Shown piece after piece: positions 1 through 6,803 of a stretch of 19,564 nucleotides of DNA. The stretch is from Saccharofermentans sp. Lineage in GTDB: Bacteria; Bacillota_A; Clostridia; Saccharofermentanales; Saccharofermentanaceae. The notes beneath the pieces are model-generated. The model was not told where the DNA came from. It saw only the letters and a program-made list of their open reading frames with translations, and did not search any database. A program made the position numbers and the translations under genes. The stretch spans positions 1 to 19,564 of the forward strand of contig JAILHX010000094.1 in the NCBI GenBank assembly GCA_024695565.1. The letters run 5' to 3'. Each line of letters opens with the position of its first letter. Within the stretch, counting starts at the first letter, position 1.

Positions 1-2
1 AC

Positions 3-341
3 GCCACAAAAGAAGAAAGATTAGCCATAGGCAAACGTATTCACGATGGTGAATTAACAATACGTGAGGCTTCAAAAGAATACGATATCTCTGAGAGAAC
101 TATTAGCAAATGGGTAGCTCAATACAGAGAATCAATTGGTGAGAAGAAGCCTCTTAAGAAAACCCAGAATAATGTTTTAAGCAATGAGAGAGCAGCTTAC
201 GAGAACATGTCCAGAGAAGAACTTATCGATGCTCTTATCTTGTCTAAGGCAAATGAATTGAGGGCAAAAAAAGGCTACGAAGTGAGAGGAGTTGGTGCAA
301 ACAAGGAATTCGTTACATCAGACGAAGAGAATTCGAAATAG
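3..341 (+). CDS. IS3-family transposase OrfA, 5'-partial
   Basis: The reading frame is open from the window edge to a TAG at 339-341, giving 112 residues plus a missing N-terminus. Near the start, IREASKEYDISERTISKWV is a helix-turn-helix of the kind OrfA uses to bind the terminal inverted repeats. A charged C-terminal segment follows (NMSREELIDALILSKANEL). IS3 OrfA proteins are usually about 90-120 residues, so little should be missing. OrfA alone is a DNA-binding regulator of transposition; the catalytic form is the OrfAB fusion made by slippage at 266-272. The C-terminus read without slippage runs about 23 residues past the slip site. Confidence 0.88.
   Translation, partial: ATKEERLAIGKRIHDGELTIREASKEYDISERTISKWVAQYRESIGEKKPLKKTQNNVLSNERAAYENMSREELIDALILSKANELRAKKGYEVRGVGANKEFVTSDEENSK
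266..272 (+). other. Programmed -1 ribosomal frameshift site (A7) joining orfA to orfB
   Basis: Seven A residues lie in the orfA frame as A_AAA_AAA, read after GCA with GGC following, which allows both tRNAs to slip back one base. The orfB frame has a stop at 254-256 and is open from 257, so the slip site lies inside the short overlap. Reading on in the -1 frame gives a continuous OrfB N-terminus, including FPVKKLCDVLGVNRSGFYKW, which is typical of IS3 OrfB. IS3 elements are well known to make OrfAB this way. A downstream stimulatory structure was not convincingly seen. Confidence 0.82.
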
Positions 342-1192
342 TATTTGAACTTTCCGGGGATTTTCCGGTTAAGAAACTCTGTGATGTTTTAGGCGTCAAC
401 AGAAGCGGGTTCTACAAGTGGAAGAATCGCTTGGAAAAGCCGTCGGCTAAGATGAAATCTTTTATCCAGGATGTTCAGATATTCAAGGAATACCATGAGC
501 GTTTCCCGTCTCACGGTTACCGCTGGCTTAACGCCAAGATCCGTTTGGATGAAGGTCTGGTTATGTCAGATCAGCGGGCTCACAGGTGTTGTAAGTTTGC
601 CGGCATACAAAGCAAGACAAAGCACTACAGGTACAGGAAGTCAGGTGCGCCCAGCAGAGTCTTTCCGAATCTTATGCTCGCAGGTGTGAACGTTGACGGT
701 CCTCTGCAGTGTGTCGTAAGTGACATGACGGCATTCAGGCTAAATAACGTATACCATGAGCTCACGCTCTATATGGATCTTTGGAACAACGAGATATTGA
801 CCTATGCCCTGTCAGCCAAGAAAGGCGACAGGATGACCTATATCAAGGGCTTAAACAGCCTTATAGAACTCAAGAAGATGAATCCTGATATTGAGATGGT
901 CTTGCACACGGATCAGGGCTCCGTCTATGCTTCCAAAGAGTTCAACGAGGTACTTCCGCTGTTCAACATCACACGTTCAATGTCCAGAGCAGGAACCCCG
1001 ACAGACAATGCATCTATGGAATCGATTAACGGTTGGATTAAGGAAGAAATGAAGTTGGACTTCCATCTTACCGGAGACGATGTAGAGCAAGAAATCAGTG
1101 AATACATCAGGTTCTACAACGAAGAACGGCCTGCGTACGCATTGAATTATCTGACTCCAAAACAATATCGAATGCTCTACCAAAAAGTTTAG
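272..1192 (+). CDS. IS3-family transposase OrfB (DDE integrase), made as an OrfAB fusion
   Basis: Translation from the frameshift gives about 306 residues of OrfB. The order is an N-terminal segment with VLGVNRSGFYKW, an HTH_21-type segment with HGYRWLNAKI, and the integrase core. Catalytic residues are recognisable: the first Asp in VVSDMTAF, the second in LHTDQGSVY, and the Glu in NASMESINGWIKEEM, followed by the usual C-terminal YNEERPAYALNYLTP. The first conventional start codon in frame would be a TTG at 431, but that would remove the conserved N-terminal segment and has no evident ribosome site. Expression by frameshifting is therefore preferred. The product would cut and join the IS ends. 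The family is clear; the subgroup (IS150-like or IS3-like) is uncertain. Confidence 0.92.
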   Translation, partial: RLRSERSWCKQGIRYIRRREFEIVFELSGDFPVKKLCDVLGVNRSGFYKWKNRLEKPSAKMKSFIQDVQIFKEYHERFPSHGYRWLNAKIRLDEGLVMSDQRAHRCCKFAGIQSKTKHYRYRKSGAPSRVFPNLMLAGVNVDGPLQCVVSDMTAFRLNNVYHELTLYMDLWNNEILTYALSAKKGDRMTYIKGLNSLIELKKMNPDIEMVLHTDQGSVYASKEFNEVLPLFNITRSMSRAGTPTDNASMESINGWIKEEMKLDFHLTGDDVEQEISEYIRFYNEERPAYALNYLTPKQYRMLYQKV

Positions 1193-1212
1193 GTGTATAT
1201 TTTCTTGTTTGA

Positions 1213-1238
1213 GTGTCTACTTTTGCTTGACTAGTGCA
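1213..1238 (+). repeat. Putative right terminal inverted repeat of the IS
   Basis: After the orfB stop at 1192 the sequence reads GTGTCTACTTTTGC and ends in CTAGTGCA, the style of an IS3-family right end with terminal CA. It cannot be confirmed because the left partner lies outside the window. The exact boundary may be off by a few bases. Confidence 0.5.
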
Positions 1239-1246
1239 CCGTGATC

Positions 1247-1354
1247 TTTTCAGTCAGAACTTCCGTCATACGACTGAACTTTTGACTGAATTTCCGGCCA
1301 TTTTCGCGTTTTTTCAGTCAGAACTTCAGTCATGCGACTGAACTTTTGACTGAA
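1247..1354. repeat. Two direct copies of a 44-bp nested palindrome (CAGTC family), 64-bp period
   Basis: Copies at 1247-1290 and 1311-1354 match at 42 of 44 positions and are separated by a 20-bp spacer of unrelated sequence. Each copy carries TTCAGTC twice, then GACTGAA twice, at steps of about 12, 11 and 12 bp. The whole unit folds as a hairpin with 19-nt arms and a 4-nt loop; in the second copy 17 of 19 arm positions pair. No reading frame is likely. Possible roles are a protein-binding array, a structured RNA element, or a repetitive extragenic palindrome. Function unknown. Confidence 0.85.
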
Positions 1355-1381
1355 GTTACTCCGTGCTCGAAAACCTCGATC

Positions 1382-1492
1382 AAAAACTAGGTTAAAACCT
1401 ATGGTTCAGACCATACTTTTTACCATAGAAATCCCCTCAAACCCCGAAAAACTATGGTAAAACCTATGGTCTATACCATACTTTTTAACATA
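1382..1492. repeat. Two direct copies of a 46-bp nested palindrome (TATGGT family), 65-bp period
   Basis: Copies at 1382-1427 and 1447-1492 match at 40 of 46 positions. Each has two TATGGT-like half-sites followed by two ACCATA-like half-sites at steps of 12, 10 and 12 bp. The outer and inner arms form a hairpin of about 19-nt arms with a 4-nt loop. The sequence is unrelated to the CAGTC units just upstream, but the arm length, loop length and period are nearly the same. The first half-site of copy one and the last of copy two are degenerate. Function unknown. Confidence 0.82.
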
Positions 1493-1514
1493 CTTTTCCC
1501 ACGGACCAAGCACA

Positions 1515-1550
1515 CAAAAAATAACCCAAACCGCATAAGCAGTTTGGGTT
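1515..1550 (-). terminator. Rho-independent terminator of the ABC exporter gene
   Basis: Read on the minus strand, AACCCAAAC pairs with GTTTGGGTT (9 bp, 10-nt loop) and is followed by a T-rich run at 1522-1515. It lies 26 bp after the exporter stop codon. The stretch 1193-1576 thus holds the IS right end, four repeat units and this terminator, with no gene. Confidence 0.9.
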
Positions 1551-1576
1551 ATCGAATGCTTCTTTATCAGAAAGAC

Positions 1577-4500
1577 TTACTCAGTCCTCAACGCCGTTAC
1601 CGGATCTTGTCTCGATGCTGACTTCGACGGGATGAGGCCGCCGATGAGTGTCAGGACGACGCTCAAAAGCGTCAGGACTACTGCGGCTGTCCAGGGCAGG
1701 ATCGCGCTGACGTCGTCAGACTCTGCGAGCGAGTGGATCAGGGCGTTGATTGGGATCAGCAGGATCAGTGAGATGCCGACGCCGATGAGGCCTGCTAAGA
1801 AGCCGGTGATCATGGTCTCGGCGTTGAATACCTGCGCGACGTTGTGCTTGGAGGCACCCATGGCGCGGAGGATACCGATCTCTTTGCGGCGCTCGAGAAC
1901 GCTGATGTATGTGATGACGCCGATCATGATCGAAGATACGATCAGTGAGATCGAGACGAATGCGACGAGGACGTAAGAGATCGTGTTGATGATCCTTGTG
2001 ACGGACTTCATGAGTGCGCCTACGATGTCGGTGTAAACGATGTTCTTGTCATCTTCGCCGGCGTCAGCGACCATCTTGTTGTAGTCCTTCAGGATCGTTG
2101 TGATCTGATCCTTTGATTCGAAGTCCTTCGGATAGATGGTGATTGACTGCAGGTCATCAACATCACAATAACCGAATGCGGACAGATTGCCTTCAGCAGA
2201 AGATATTCCGCTGCCCATCATCTCGTTCATGAAAGAAGATAACTGGTCTTCATCCATGTTGAACTGGAATGCTGAAGCGAATGCGTCTTCATCGATCGTG
2301 AGTGCGCTGCCCATGTTGGAGAACGTATCCTGAAGCGCAGTGGTGATGTTTTCTGCAAGACGTGAGATAACGACACTAAGTGCAGATGATATTGCATCGC
2401 TGATCTGACCTATCATCGAATTTGTGAGGCCGGACACGTTGTTCATTATCGTGTTTGTTATCTCTTCCGTATTAACAGTAGAAACTACTACATCGGTAAT
2501 GAGTGTCTGGGCTCTCTCTGTTGCCAGGTATTCCTGGAAGGATTCTGCGAGAGCGCCCGGATCAGGCAGATTGTTCTCTGTGGCATATGCGCTGTAACCG
2601 TCAAGGATTGCAGATGATACTGCACTTGCCTGCTCGGTGGTGATGTTGATGTTTGTGGCGATCTTGCCGAGGATCAGCTGGGACTGCTCTGTGACAACTG
2701 CCTGTCCTGCTTCTGTCTCGAGATATGCCTGGAAATTACTCGTGTCCGTCGGATCGAGACCGTTTGAGATCGCATAGATGGCAAAACTCTGCGTGATAAC
2801 GCCCATCTCAGCGCTGATATCAACGTTTGCAGCGCCGCTCTCGACAATGATCTTCGTGAGCTGCTCGCTCAATATCGCACTGCCCTGAGGAGATGCGATG
2901 AAAGCAGCGATAGCGTCGGGAAGATTTGCATAGTCTGTGGCCGGATTGGCTGATGCATAATCAAGATAGTCTGTGAGGATCTCAGACATGCCTTCGCCAA
3001 GAGCTTCTGTATCGATCTTGAATTCGACACCCTCAAGAAGACTCGTGATCTCGTCTGCAGACAGGCTCGGCATCGCTTCGCTGAGCGAGCTCGACAGATC
3101 GATCCCGTCCATGTTGCCGAATGCGTCTTCGTCTATAGCGAGCGCGTCCTCATCGAACTTGAATGCATTCTGCATTGCGTCTTCGTCGATCGAGAAGATG
3201 CTGCTCATGTCAAAATCAGATTCCTGTTCATCGAATCTCTCGCCTGTCAGAACGTTGACTTCGCGGTCAGCGAGCTGTGCCTGAACGATCGGGGCGTTCT
3301 CGGCATCGGCTCTTAATTCCTCGACAAGATCCTTGCCGTAGTAGATACCGGAGCTGAGCATCATGATGTCCTGATTGGGTTTGGGCTGTACGATACCGAC
3401 GATCGTGAGATCCTGGCCTTCAGCGACGAGATCTTTCAGGTAAGAAGTGCTGTTTCTCATGTCGGTGTAGACGTCGTTTGTCTCGTCGTATTTGTAGAAG
3501 TCATAGGCTCTTACGACCTTGAATGTCACGTTCATGAAGTCTTCGTAATGCCATGTGTAGTATTCCTGGTCAGACTCGACTTCAATACCGTTGCTGAAGT
3601 CTCTGATCATCTTGTCGAGTTCTTCGGTGTCGCGGAGTCCGAATGCGTAGCAGATATAGTCGGATACACTGCCGTTCTGGGTCAGTACGAGGACTGCTTC
3701 CTGTGAATTCTCGGGCCATCTGCCTGCCTTTATATTGTACTGGTCGATGTAGAGGGCCTCGTTTTCGGGCATCTCGAAAAAGACGTTCATGCTGTATGCG
3801 GAAGTGAAAATGCTCGAAGAAGAAAGTCCCATCGAAGCAAAATCGTCATTTGGATTGACCTGTCTGTATTCTTCGGTCTCGCTGTTGTAGAAGAAGATAT
3901 GAGGCTGAATGTTGTATGAATACTCGACGCCGTTCGTGAGCTCGTATATCTCGGTGGCACCACTGTCAAAATACTCCTTGAGCGAGATCAGGTCATTGGT
4001 CGTAACCGTTGACAGGAGCTGGCTTACTGAAGGGACCTCCGTGATCTCGCCTTCGCCTGCGGGCTCCCAAGTCTCTGTAGGGACCATCATCATCGACATT
4101 AATGAGATCGATGAGTGCTCGATCGAGAGCGGGTACTGTGACAATGTCTGCTGCTCGATGCCGTCGATATAGGTGTTGACGCCGTTAGACAGCGACAAGA
4201 TCAATGCGATTCCGATGATTCCGATGGAACCTGCGAAAGCGACGAGGATCGTCCTCGCCTTCTTGGTCCAGAGGTTGTTGAAGCTTAGAACGAGCGCCGT
4301 GAGGAAGCTCATTGAAGCCTTGCCGAGGTTCTTATGAACGGGCGTGGCCGCATTGGCGCTTGCCTCGGGCTCGAAAGGATCGCTGTCAGCGATGATGTTG
4401 CCGTCTCTGAGCTTAACGATCCTGGTTGCATATTCTTCAGCAAGTTCAGGGTTATGCGTAACCATAACGACGAGGCGGTCTTTTGCGACCTCCTTCAGAA

Positions 4501-5047
4501 GGTTCATTACCTGGATGCTGGTATCGGTATCAAGCGCGCCCGTAGGCTCGTCTGCGAGCAGGATGTCAGGGTCGTTTACGAGCGCTCTTGCGATCGCAAC
4601 TCTCTGCATCTGTCCGCCGGACATCTGGTTAGGTCTCTTGTGGGCCTGGTCACGCAGACCGACCTTCTCAAGTGCATCGAGAGCCTTCTGCTTACGCTCT
4701 CTGACGGATATGCCTGAGATAGTAAGCGCGAGTTCTACGTTCGATAATACCGTCTGGTGAGGGATCAGGTTGTAGCTCTGGAAGACGAATCCGATCGTGT
4801 GGTTACGATAGGAGTCCCAGTCCCTGTCCTTATAACGTTTGGTGGAAACGCCGTTGATGATGAGGTCGCCCGAATCGTAGCGGTCGAGACCTCCGATGAT
4901 ATTGAGCAGCGTAGTCTTGCCGGAGCCCGAAGGTCCCAGGATCGCAACAAACTCGTTGTCCCTCAGGTTGAGGGATACGCCGTCCAACGCCTTCTGAACA
5001 AGACTTCCCGTCTTGTATTCCTTGTGAATGTCTTTAATCTGTAGCAT
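1577..5047 (-). CDS. ABC exporter, fused ATPase and FtsX/MacB-type permease with giant extracytoplasmic region
   Basis: The 1156-residue product begins with an ABC ATPase of the MacB/LolD class: Walker A GPSGSGKTT (38-46), Q-loop near 90, signature MSGGQMQ (142-148), Walker B with D166-E167, and switch His198. A linker leads to a first membrane helix (about 265-290). An outside region of some 720 residues follows, then three C-terminal helices with the FtsX signature LERRKEIGILRAMGAS (1051-1066). MacB periplasmic domains are usually about 200-250 residues, so this one is far larger. It contains an IDEDA motif three times (620-624, 638-642, 918-922) with related MDED/FDED copies, and three alanine-rich repeats of about 60 residues between 685 and 870. 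The family uses ATP hydrolysis to drive movements outside the membrane, extruding substrates or activating envelope enzymes. The substrate here is unknown. Transcribed alone, with its own terminator; no accessory MFP gene is adjacent. Confidence 0.93.
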   Translation of the reverse strand: MLQIKDIHKEYKTGSLVQKALDGVSLNLRDNEFVAILGPSGSGKTTLLNIIGGLDRYDSGDLIINGVSTKRYKDRDWDSYRNHTIGFVFQSYNLIPHQTVLSNVELALTISGISVRERKQKALDALEKVGLRDQAHKRPNQMSGGQMQRVAIARALVNDPDILLADEPTGALDTDTSIQVMNLLKEVAKDRLVVMVTHNPELAEEYATRIVKLRDGNIIADSDPFEPEASANAATPVHKNLGKASMSFLTALVLSFNNLWTKKARTILVAFAGSIGIIGIALILSLSNGVNTYIDGIEQQTLSQYPLSIEHSSISLMSMMMVPTETWEPAGEGEITEVPSVSQLLSTVTTNDLISLKEYFDSGATEIYELTNGVEYSYNIQPHIFFYNSETEEYRQVNPNDDFASMGLSSSSIFTSAYSMNVFFEMPENEALYIDQYNIKAGRWPENSQEAVLVLTQNGSVSDYICYAFGLRDTEELDKMIRDFSNGIEVESDQEYYTWHYEDFMNVTFKVVRAYDFYKYDETNDVYTDMRNSTSYLKDLVAEGQDLTIVGIVQPKPNQDIMMLSSGIYYGKDLVEELRADAENAPIVQAQLADREVNVLTGERFDEQESDFDMSSIFSIDEDAMQNAFKFDEDALAIDEDAFGNMDGIDLSSSLSEAMPSLSADEITSLLEGVEFKIDTEALGEGMSEILTDYLDYASANPATDYANLPDAIAAFIASPQGSAILSEQLTKIIVESGAANVDISAEMGVITQSFAIYAISNGLDPTDTSNFQAYLETEAGQAVVTEQSQLILGKIATNINITTEQASAVSSAILDGYSAYATENNLPDPGALAESFQEYLATERAQTLITDVVVSTVNTEEITNTIMNNVSGLTNSMIGQISDAISSALSVVISRLAENITTALQDTFSNMGSALTIDEDAFASAFQFNMDEDQLSSFMNEMMGSGISSAEGNLSAFGYCDVDDLQSITIYPKDFESKDQITTILKDYNKMVADAGEDDKNIVYTDIVGALMKSVTRIINTISYVLVAFVSISLIVSSIMIGVITYISVLERRKEIGILRAMGASKHNVAQVFNAETMITGFLAGLIGVGISLILLIPINALIHSLAESDDVSAILPWTAAVVLTLLSVVLTLIGGLIPSKSASRQDPVTALRTE

Positions 5048-5054
5048 AGTGCAA

Positions 5055-5063
5055 ATTCTATCA
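5055..5063 (-). promoter_or_regulatory. Extended -10 element abutting the exporter start codon (possible leaderless transcript)
   Basis: On the minus strand the bases before the ATG read TGATAGAAT then TTGCACT then ATG. TGA-TAGAAT fits an extended -10 (TGn plus TATAAT with one mismatch) and would start transcription at or within a base or two of the A of ATG. No Shine-Dalgarno-like sequence precedes the ATG, and the protein start (MLQIKDIHKEY) is typical for ABC ATPases. No good -35 is visible. Confidence 0.45.
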
Positions 5064-5164
5064 CGCGCAAAATTAACAATCTTTACAATTAGTGTTAATT
5101 ATTGGCAAAAAATGTGAATTTATGCGCGCGAAAACCCCTTATTCCGTAAAGTTTTTCCGTTATG

Positions 5165-5210
5165 CAAAAAGCTTGTTTCCAAAGCTCCCGTCCCTTATAT
5201 CGGGAGCTTC
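5165..5210 (-). terminator. Probable terminator of the SseB-domain gene, overlapping its last codons
   Basis: On the minus strand GAAGCTCCCG (5210-5201) pairs with CGGGAGCTTT (5190-5181) across a 10-nt loop that contains the stop codon. The T-tract is imperfect: a few Ts follow directly, and a run of five comes about 12 nt later. The 5' arm encodes the final K-L-P residues. The rest of the 147-bp gap to the exporter holds the exporter promoter region and no gene. Confidence 0.6.
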
Positions 5211-6658
5211 GAATAAAGCCATTTACTCCTTTTAGCAAATGTTTCCTTGTCCGGCATCTTGTCGAACTGCTGGAACTGGATCTTCCTGATCGTCTTCATG
5301 AACGGCTTCATTGCAGCCGTAAGTCCCTTGTATTCCTTAGCAAATGCGGAATCGGGACAATCGACGATGCAGAGATAGCTCTGATCCTTCGGATTGTTCT
5401 CCGGGTGCAGGACTAAGATGATGAGCTTGGCGATATCAGAATGTGATCCGCAGTAAGATTTGACAGCCTTCTCGATAGCCAGGAATTCAGGTGTGTTGTT
5501 GGGATTTCTGATGACTACTCTCTGTGCAGCCTTCAGGTCTCCGCCGCTTACCCTGAATGAATCGGGCTTAAGGCTTGCAGCGCCGCCCAAAGCCCTGCCC
5601 GGGTCGTCTGCTGCTCCCTCGCCGTATCTCTCAAGGAAGAGTCTGGTCGTAACCATATCGTTGATGAGCTTTGTGGGGATCGTGATCGTGACAGGTCCTC
5701 CCGGATTGATCAGGAATCCCTGATGATGGTCGTCTCTTGCGATGGCAGCCGTCTGCGGGAAGCTCAGTGCAAAGCCCTGCTTGAGACCCTCGGAGAAGCC
5801 GTTCTTCTGTGCTCTCTCGAGGAGCTTAACGTCCGTGAATACGGGCAGGAACATAACGTCCTTGTCTTTTCTGGAAGCTACGCTTGCAAATGAGAGCGTG
5901 TTCTTGCCTGCACTTGCGGAACTGACCCTGACGGGTGTGATGAACTCGGTCGTCATGATCGCATCCATAGTTGAACTGAAGTAAACAGGGTCCTTGCCGT
6001 ATCTGCCGTATTCCACGAGCATTGCGGTAAGTCTCGGGTTGCCTGCCCTGGACATTCCCCTGCAGGCGCGGTCCTTCATGTCTTCGATGCCCTTGCCGTC
6101 TGTTAATACTGCAAATCTCTTAACGGGATTCTCTACATCGTCATCGGGATTGACTGCCTCGGGCAGATCTCCTCTGGTGATCTCGATCTCGACCCTGTCA
6201 AAGGAAGCTTCCTCAACGAATTCCCTGTTATCGTTTCTGATCTTCTCGATCTTGACCTTGTATCTCTCGCCCCAGCCCTGATAGATGAAGACCTCAGTGC
6301 CGGCCTTGGCAGTACCTCTTAAGTCACCGCGGACGATGATGTTGCCTGGTGTCTCCGGCTCAGCAGTCATGGGGATCTCGTCGCAGATCATGAAGAAGTT
6401 CATGCCTTCGGGTCTAAACGGGTCTTCGAGGACTTTCTCGGCAGCTTCTCTGGCCTGCTCTTCGAGTTTGGTGATCTCTTTGCCGGCCTCTTCCTGCTCC
6501 TGCTGTCTCTCGAGAGCTCTTGCCTCTCTCTCCTGCTGTTCTTCCTCGCGGGCCTCAAGGATTACCTTGAGCTCGTCTGTAACACTGTTACTTTGCTTAT
6601 TTTCAGAGGTCTCAATAGGTTTCTCGTCATTTTTCTTTTTCTTTCCGAACAATGCCAT
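5195..6658 (-). CDS. SseB-domain protein with N-terminal coiled coil and beta-barrel domain
   Basis: The start is taken at ATG 6658 (MALFGKKKKND), giving 487 residues. An upstream in-frame ATG at 6670 directly abuts the GGGAGG ribosome site and is too close to use. The order is a lysine-rich start, a Glu/Arg/Gln-rich coiled coil (about 26-78), a small domain like EF-Tu domain 2 (GNIIVRGDLRGTAKAGTEVFIY, 105-126), an SseB N-terminal-type domain (about 205-335), and an SseB C-terminal-type domain (378-460, with RVVIRNPNNTPEF). SseB proteins are named for enhanced serine sensitivity in E. coli; their molecular role is poorly defined. No signal peptide or membrane segment is present, so it is probably cytoplasmic. 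It is transcribed divergently from the TerB-like gene. Domain calls come from motif recognition; the beta-barrel call is the least certain. Confidence 0.78.
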   Translation of the reverse strand: MALFGKKKKNDEKPIETSENKQSNSVTDELKVILEAREEEQQEREARALERQQEQEEAGKEITKLEEQAREAAEKVLEDPFRPEGMNFFMICDEIPMTAEPETPGNIIVRGDLRGTAKAGTEVFIYQGWGERYKVKIEKIRNDNREFVEEASFDRVEIEITRGDLPEAVNPDDDVENPVKRFAVLTDGKGIEDMKDRACRGMSRAGNPRLTAMLVEYGRYGKDPVYFSSTMDAIMTTEFITPVRVSSASAGKNTLSFASVASRKDKDVMFLPVFTDVKLLERAQKNGFSEGLKQGFALSFPQTAAIARDDHHQGFLINPGGPVTITIPTKLINDMVTTRLFLERYGEGAADDPGRALGGAASLKPDSFRVSGGDLKAAQRVVIRNPNNTPEFLAIEKAVKSYCGSHSDIAKLIILVLHPENNPKDQSYLCIVDCPDSAFAKEYKGLTAAMKPFMKTIRKIQFQQFDKMPDKETFAKRSKWLYSKLPI

Positions 6659-6697
6659 TTTGGTAAGCATCCTCCCTGATTATTTATCCAAAGACAG

Positions 6698-6706
6698 ATT
6701 ATATCA
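6698..6706 (-). promoter_or_regulatory. Extended -10 promoter for the SseB-domain gene
   Basis: The minus strand reads TGATATAATC: a perfect TATAAT preceded by TGn. It lies about 40 bp upstream of the chosen ATG. The -35 at the usual distance is poor, as is common for extended -10 promoters. Confidence 0.65.
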
Positions 6707-6731
6707 CATCAGATGCATCCTTTTCCTTATT

Positions 6732-6747
6732 TAAAGGTCAACCTTTA
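6732..6747. promoter_or_regulatory. Perfect palindrome in the divergent promoter region, operator candidate
   Basis: TAAAGGT-CA-ACCTTTA is a perfect inverted repeat with 7-bp arms. Its right arm overlaps the candidate -35 of the rightward promoter (6744-6749), and it lies about 30 bp upstream of the leftward -10. This placement suits a repressor or activator controlling both genes. The regulator is not encoded nearby. Confidence 0.45.
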
Positions 6748-6773
6748 CAGCCTGCACCCATGAGGATTAAAAT
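6744..6773 (+). promoter_or_regulatory. Candidate promoter for the TerB-like gene
   Basis: TTTACA (6744-6749) and TAAAAT (6768-6773) are each one base from consensus and separated by 18 bp. The start codon follows 30 bp later, after GAGGAA. Confidence 0.5.
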
Positions 6774-6803
6774 GGCGCCATAAGTCTTAAGTGAGGAAGC
6801 CCG

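Larger units (their letters stand above)
1..1238 (+). mobile_element. IS3-family insertion sequence, right-hand portion (left end outside the window)
   Basis: The segment holds an orfA with a helix-turn-helix and an orfB with a DDE integrase domain in the overlapping -1 frame, the standard organisation of IS3-family elements. The right end is placed at the TGCA around 1235-1238, because IS3-family ends are usually 5'-TG...CA-3' and the sequence changes character there. The left terminal repeat and both target-site copies cannot be checked, since the element starts before base 1. OrfA and OrfB show no internal stop apart from the programmed overlap, so the copy may be active. It ends 9 bp before the first palindromic repeat unit at 1247. 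Confidence 0.9.

Noticed and set aside
431..1192. OrfB as an independent gene starting at TTG 431
   Set aside because: The frame is open further upstream and encodes conserved OrfB residues from the A7 slip site onward; 431 has no evident ribosome site.
1247..1492. CRISPR array, because of the 64-65 bp repeat-plus-spacer period
   Set aside because: Only two copies of each sequence, nested palindromic repeats of 44-46 bp, two families in one array, and no cas gene in the window. In the TGTACA array the whole 64 bp is repeated, with no unique spacers.
4334..4760. ORFs of 127 and 138 codons on the plus strand inside the ABC exporter
   Set aside because: They are antisense shadows over the ATPase domain, whose motifs are all intact on the minus strand.
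6656..6670. SseB-domain protein starting at ATG 6670
   Set aside because: The GGGAGG directly abuts that ATG, leaving no spacing. The next ATG at 6658 is better, although its 12-nt spacing is slightly long.
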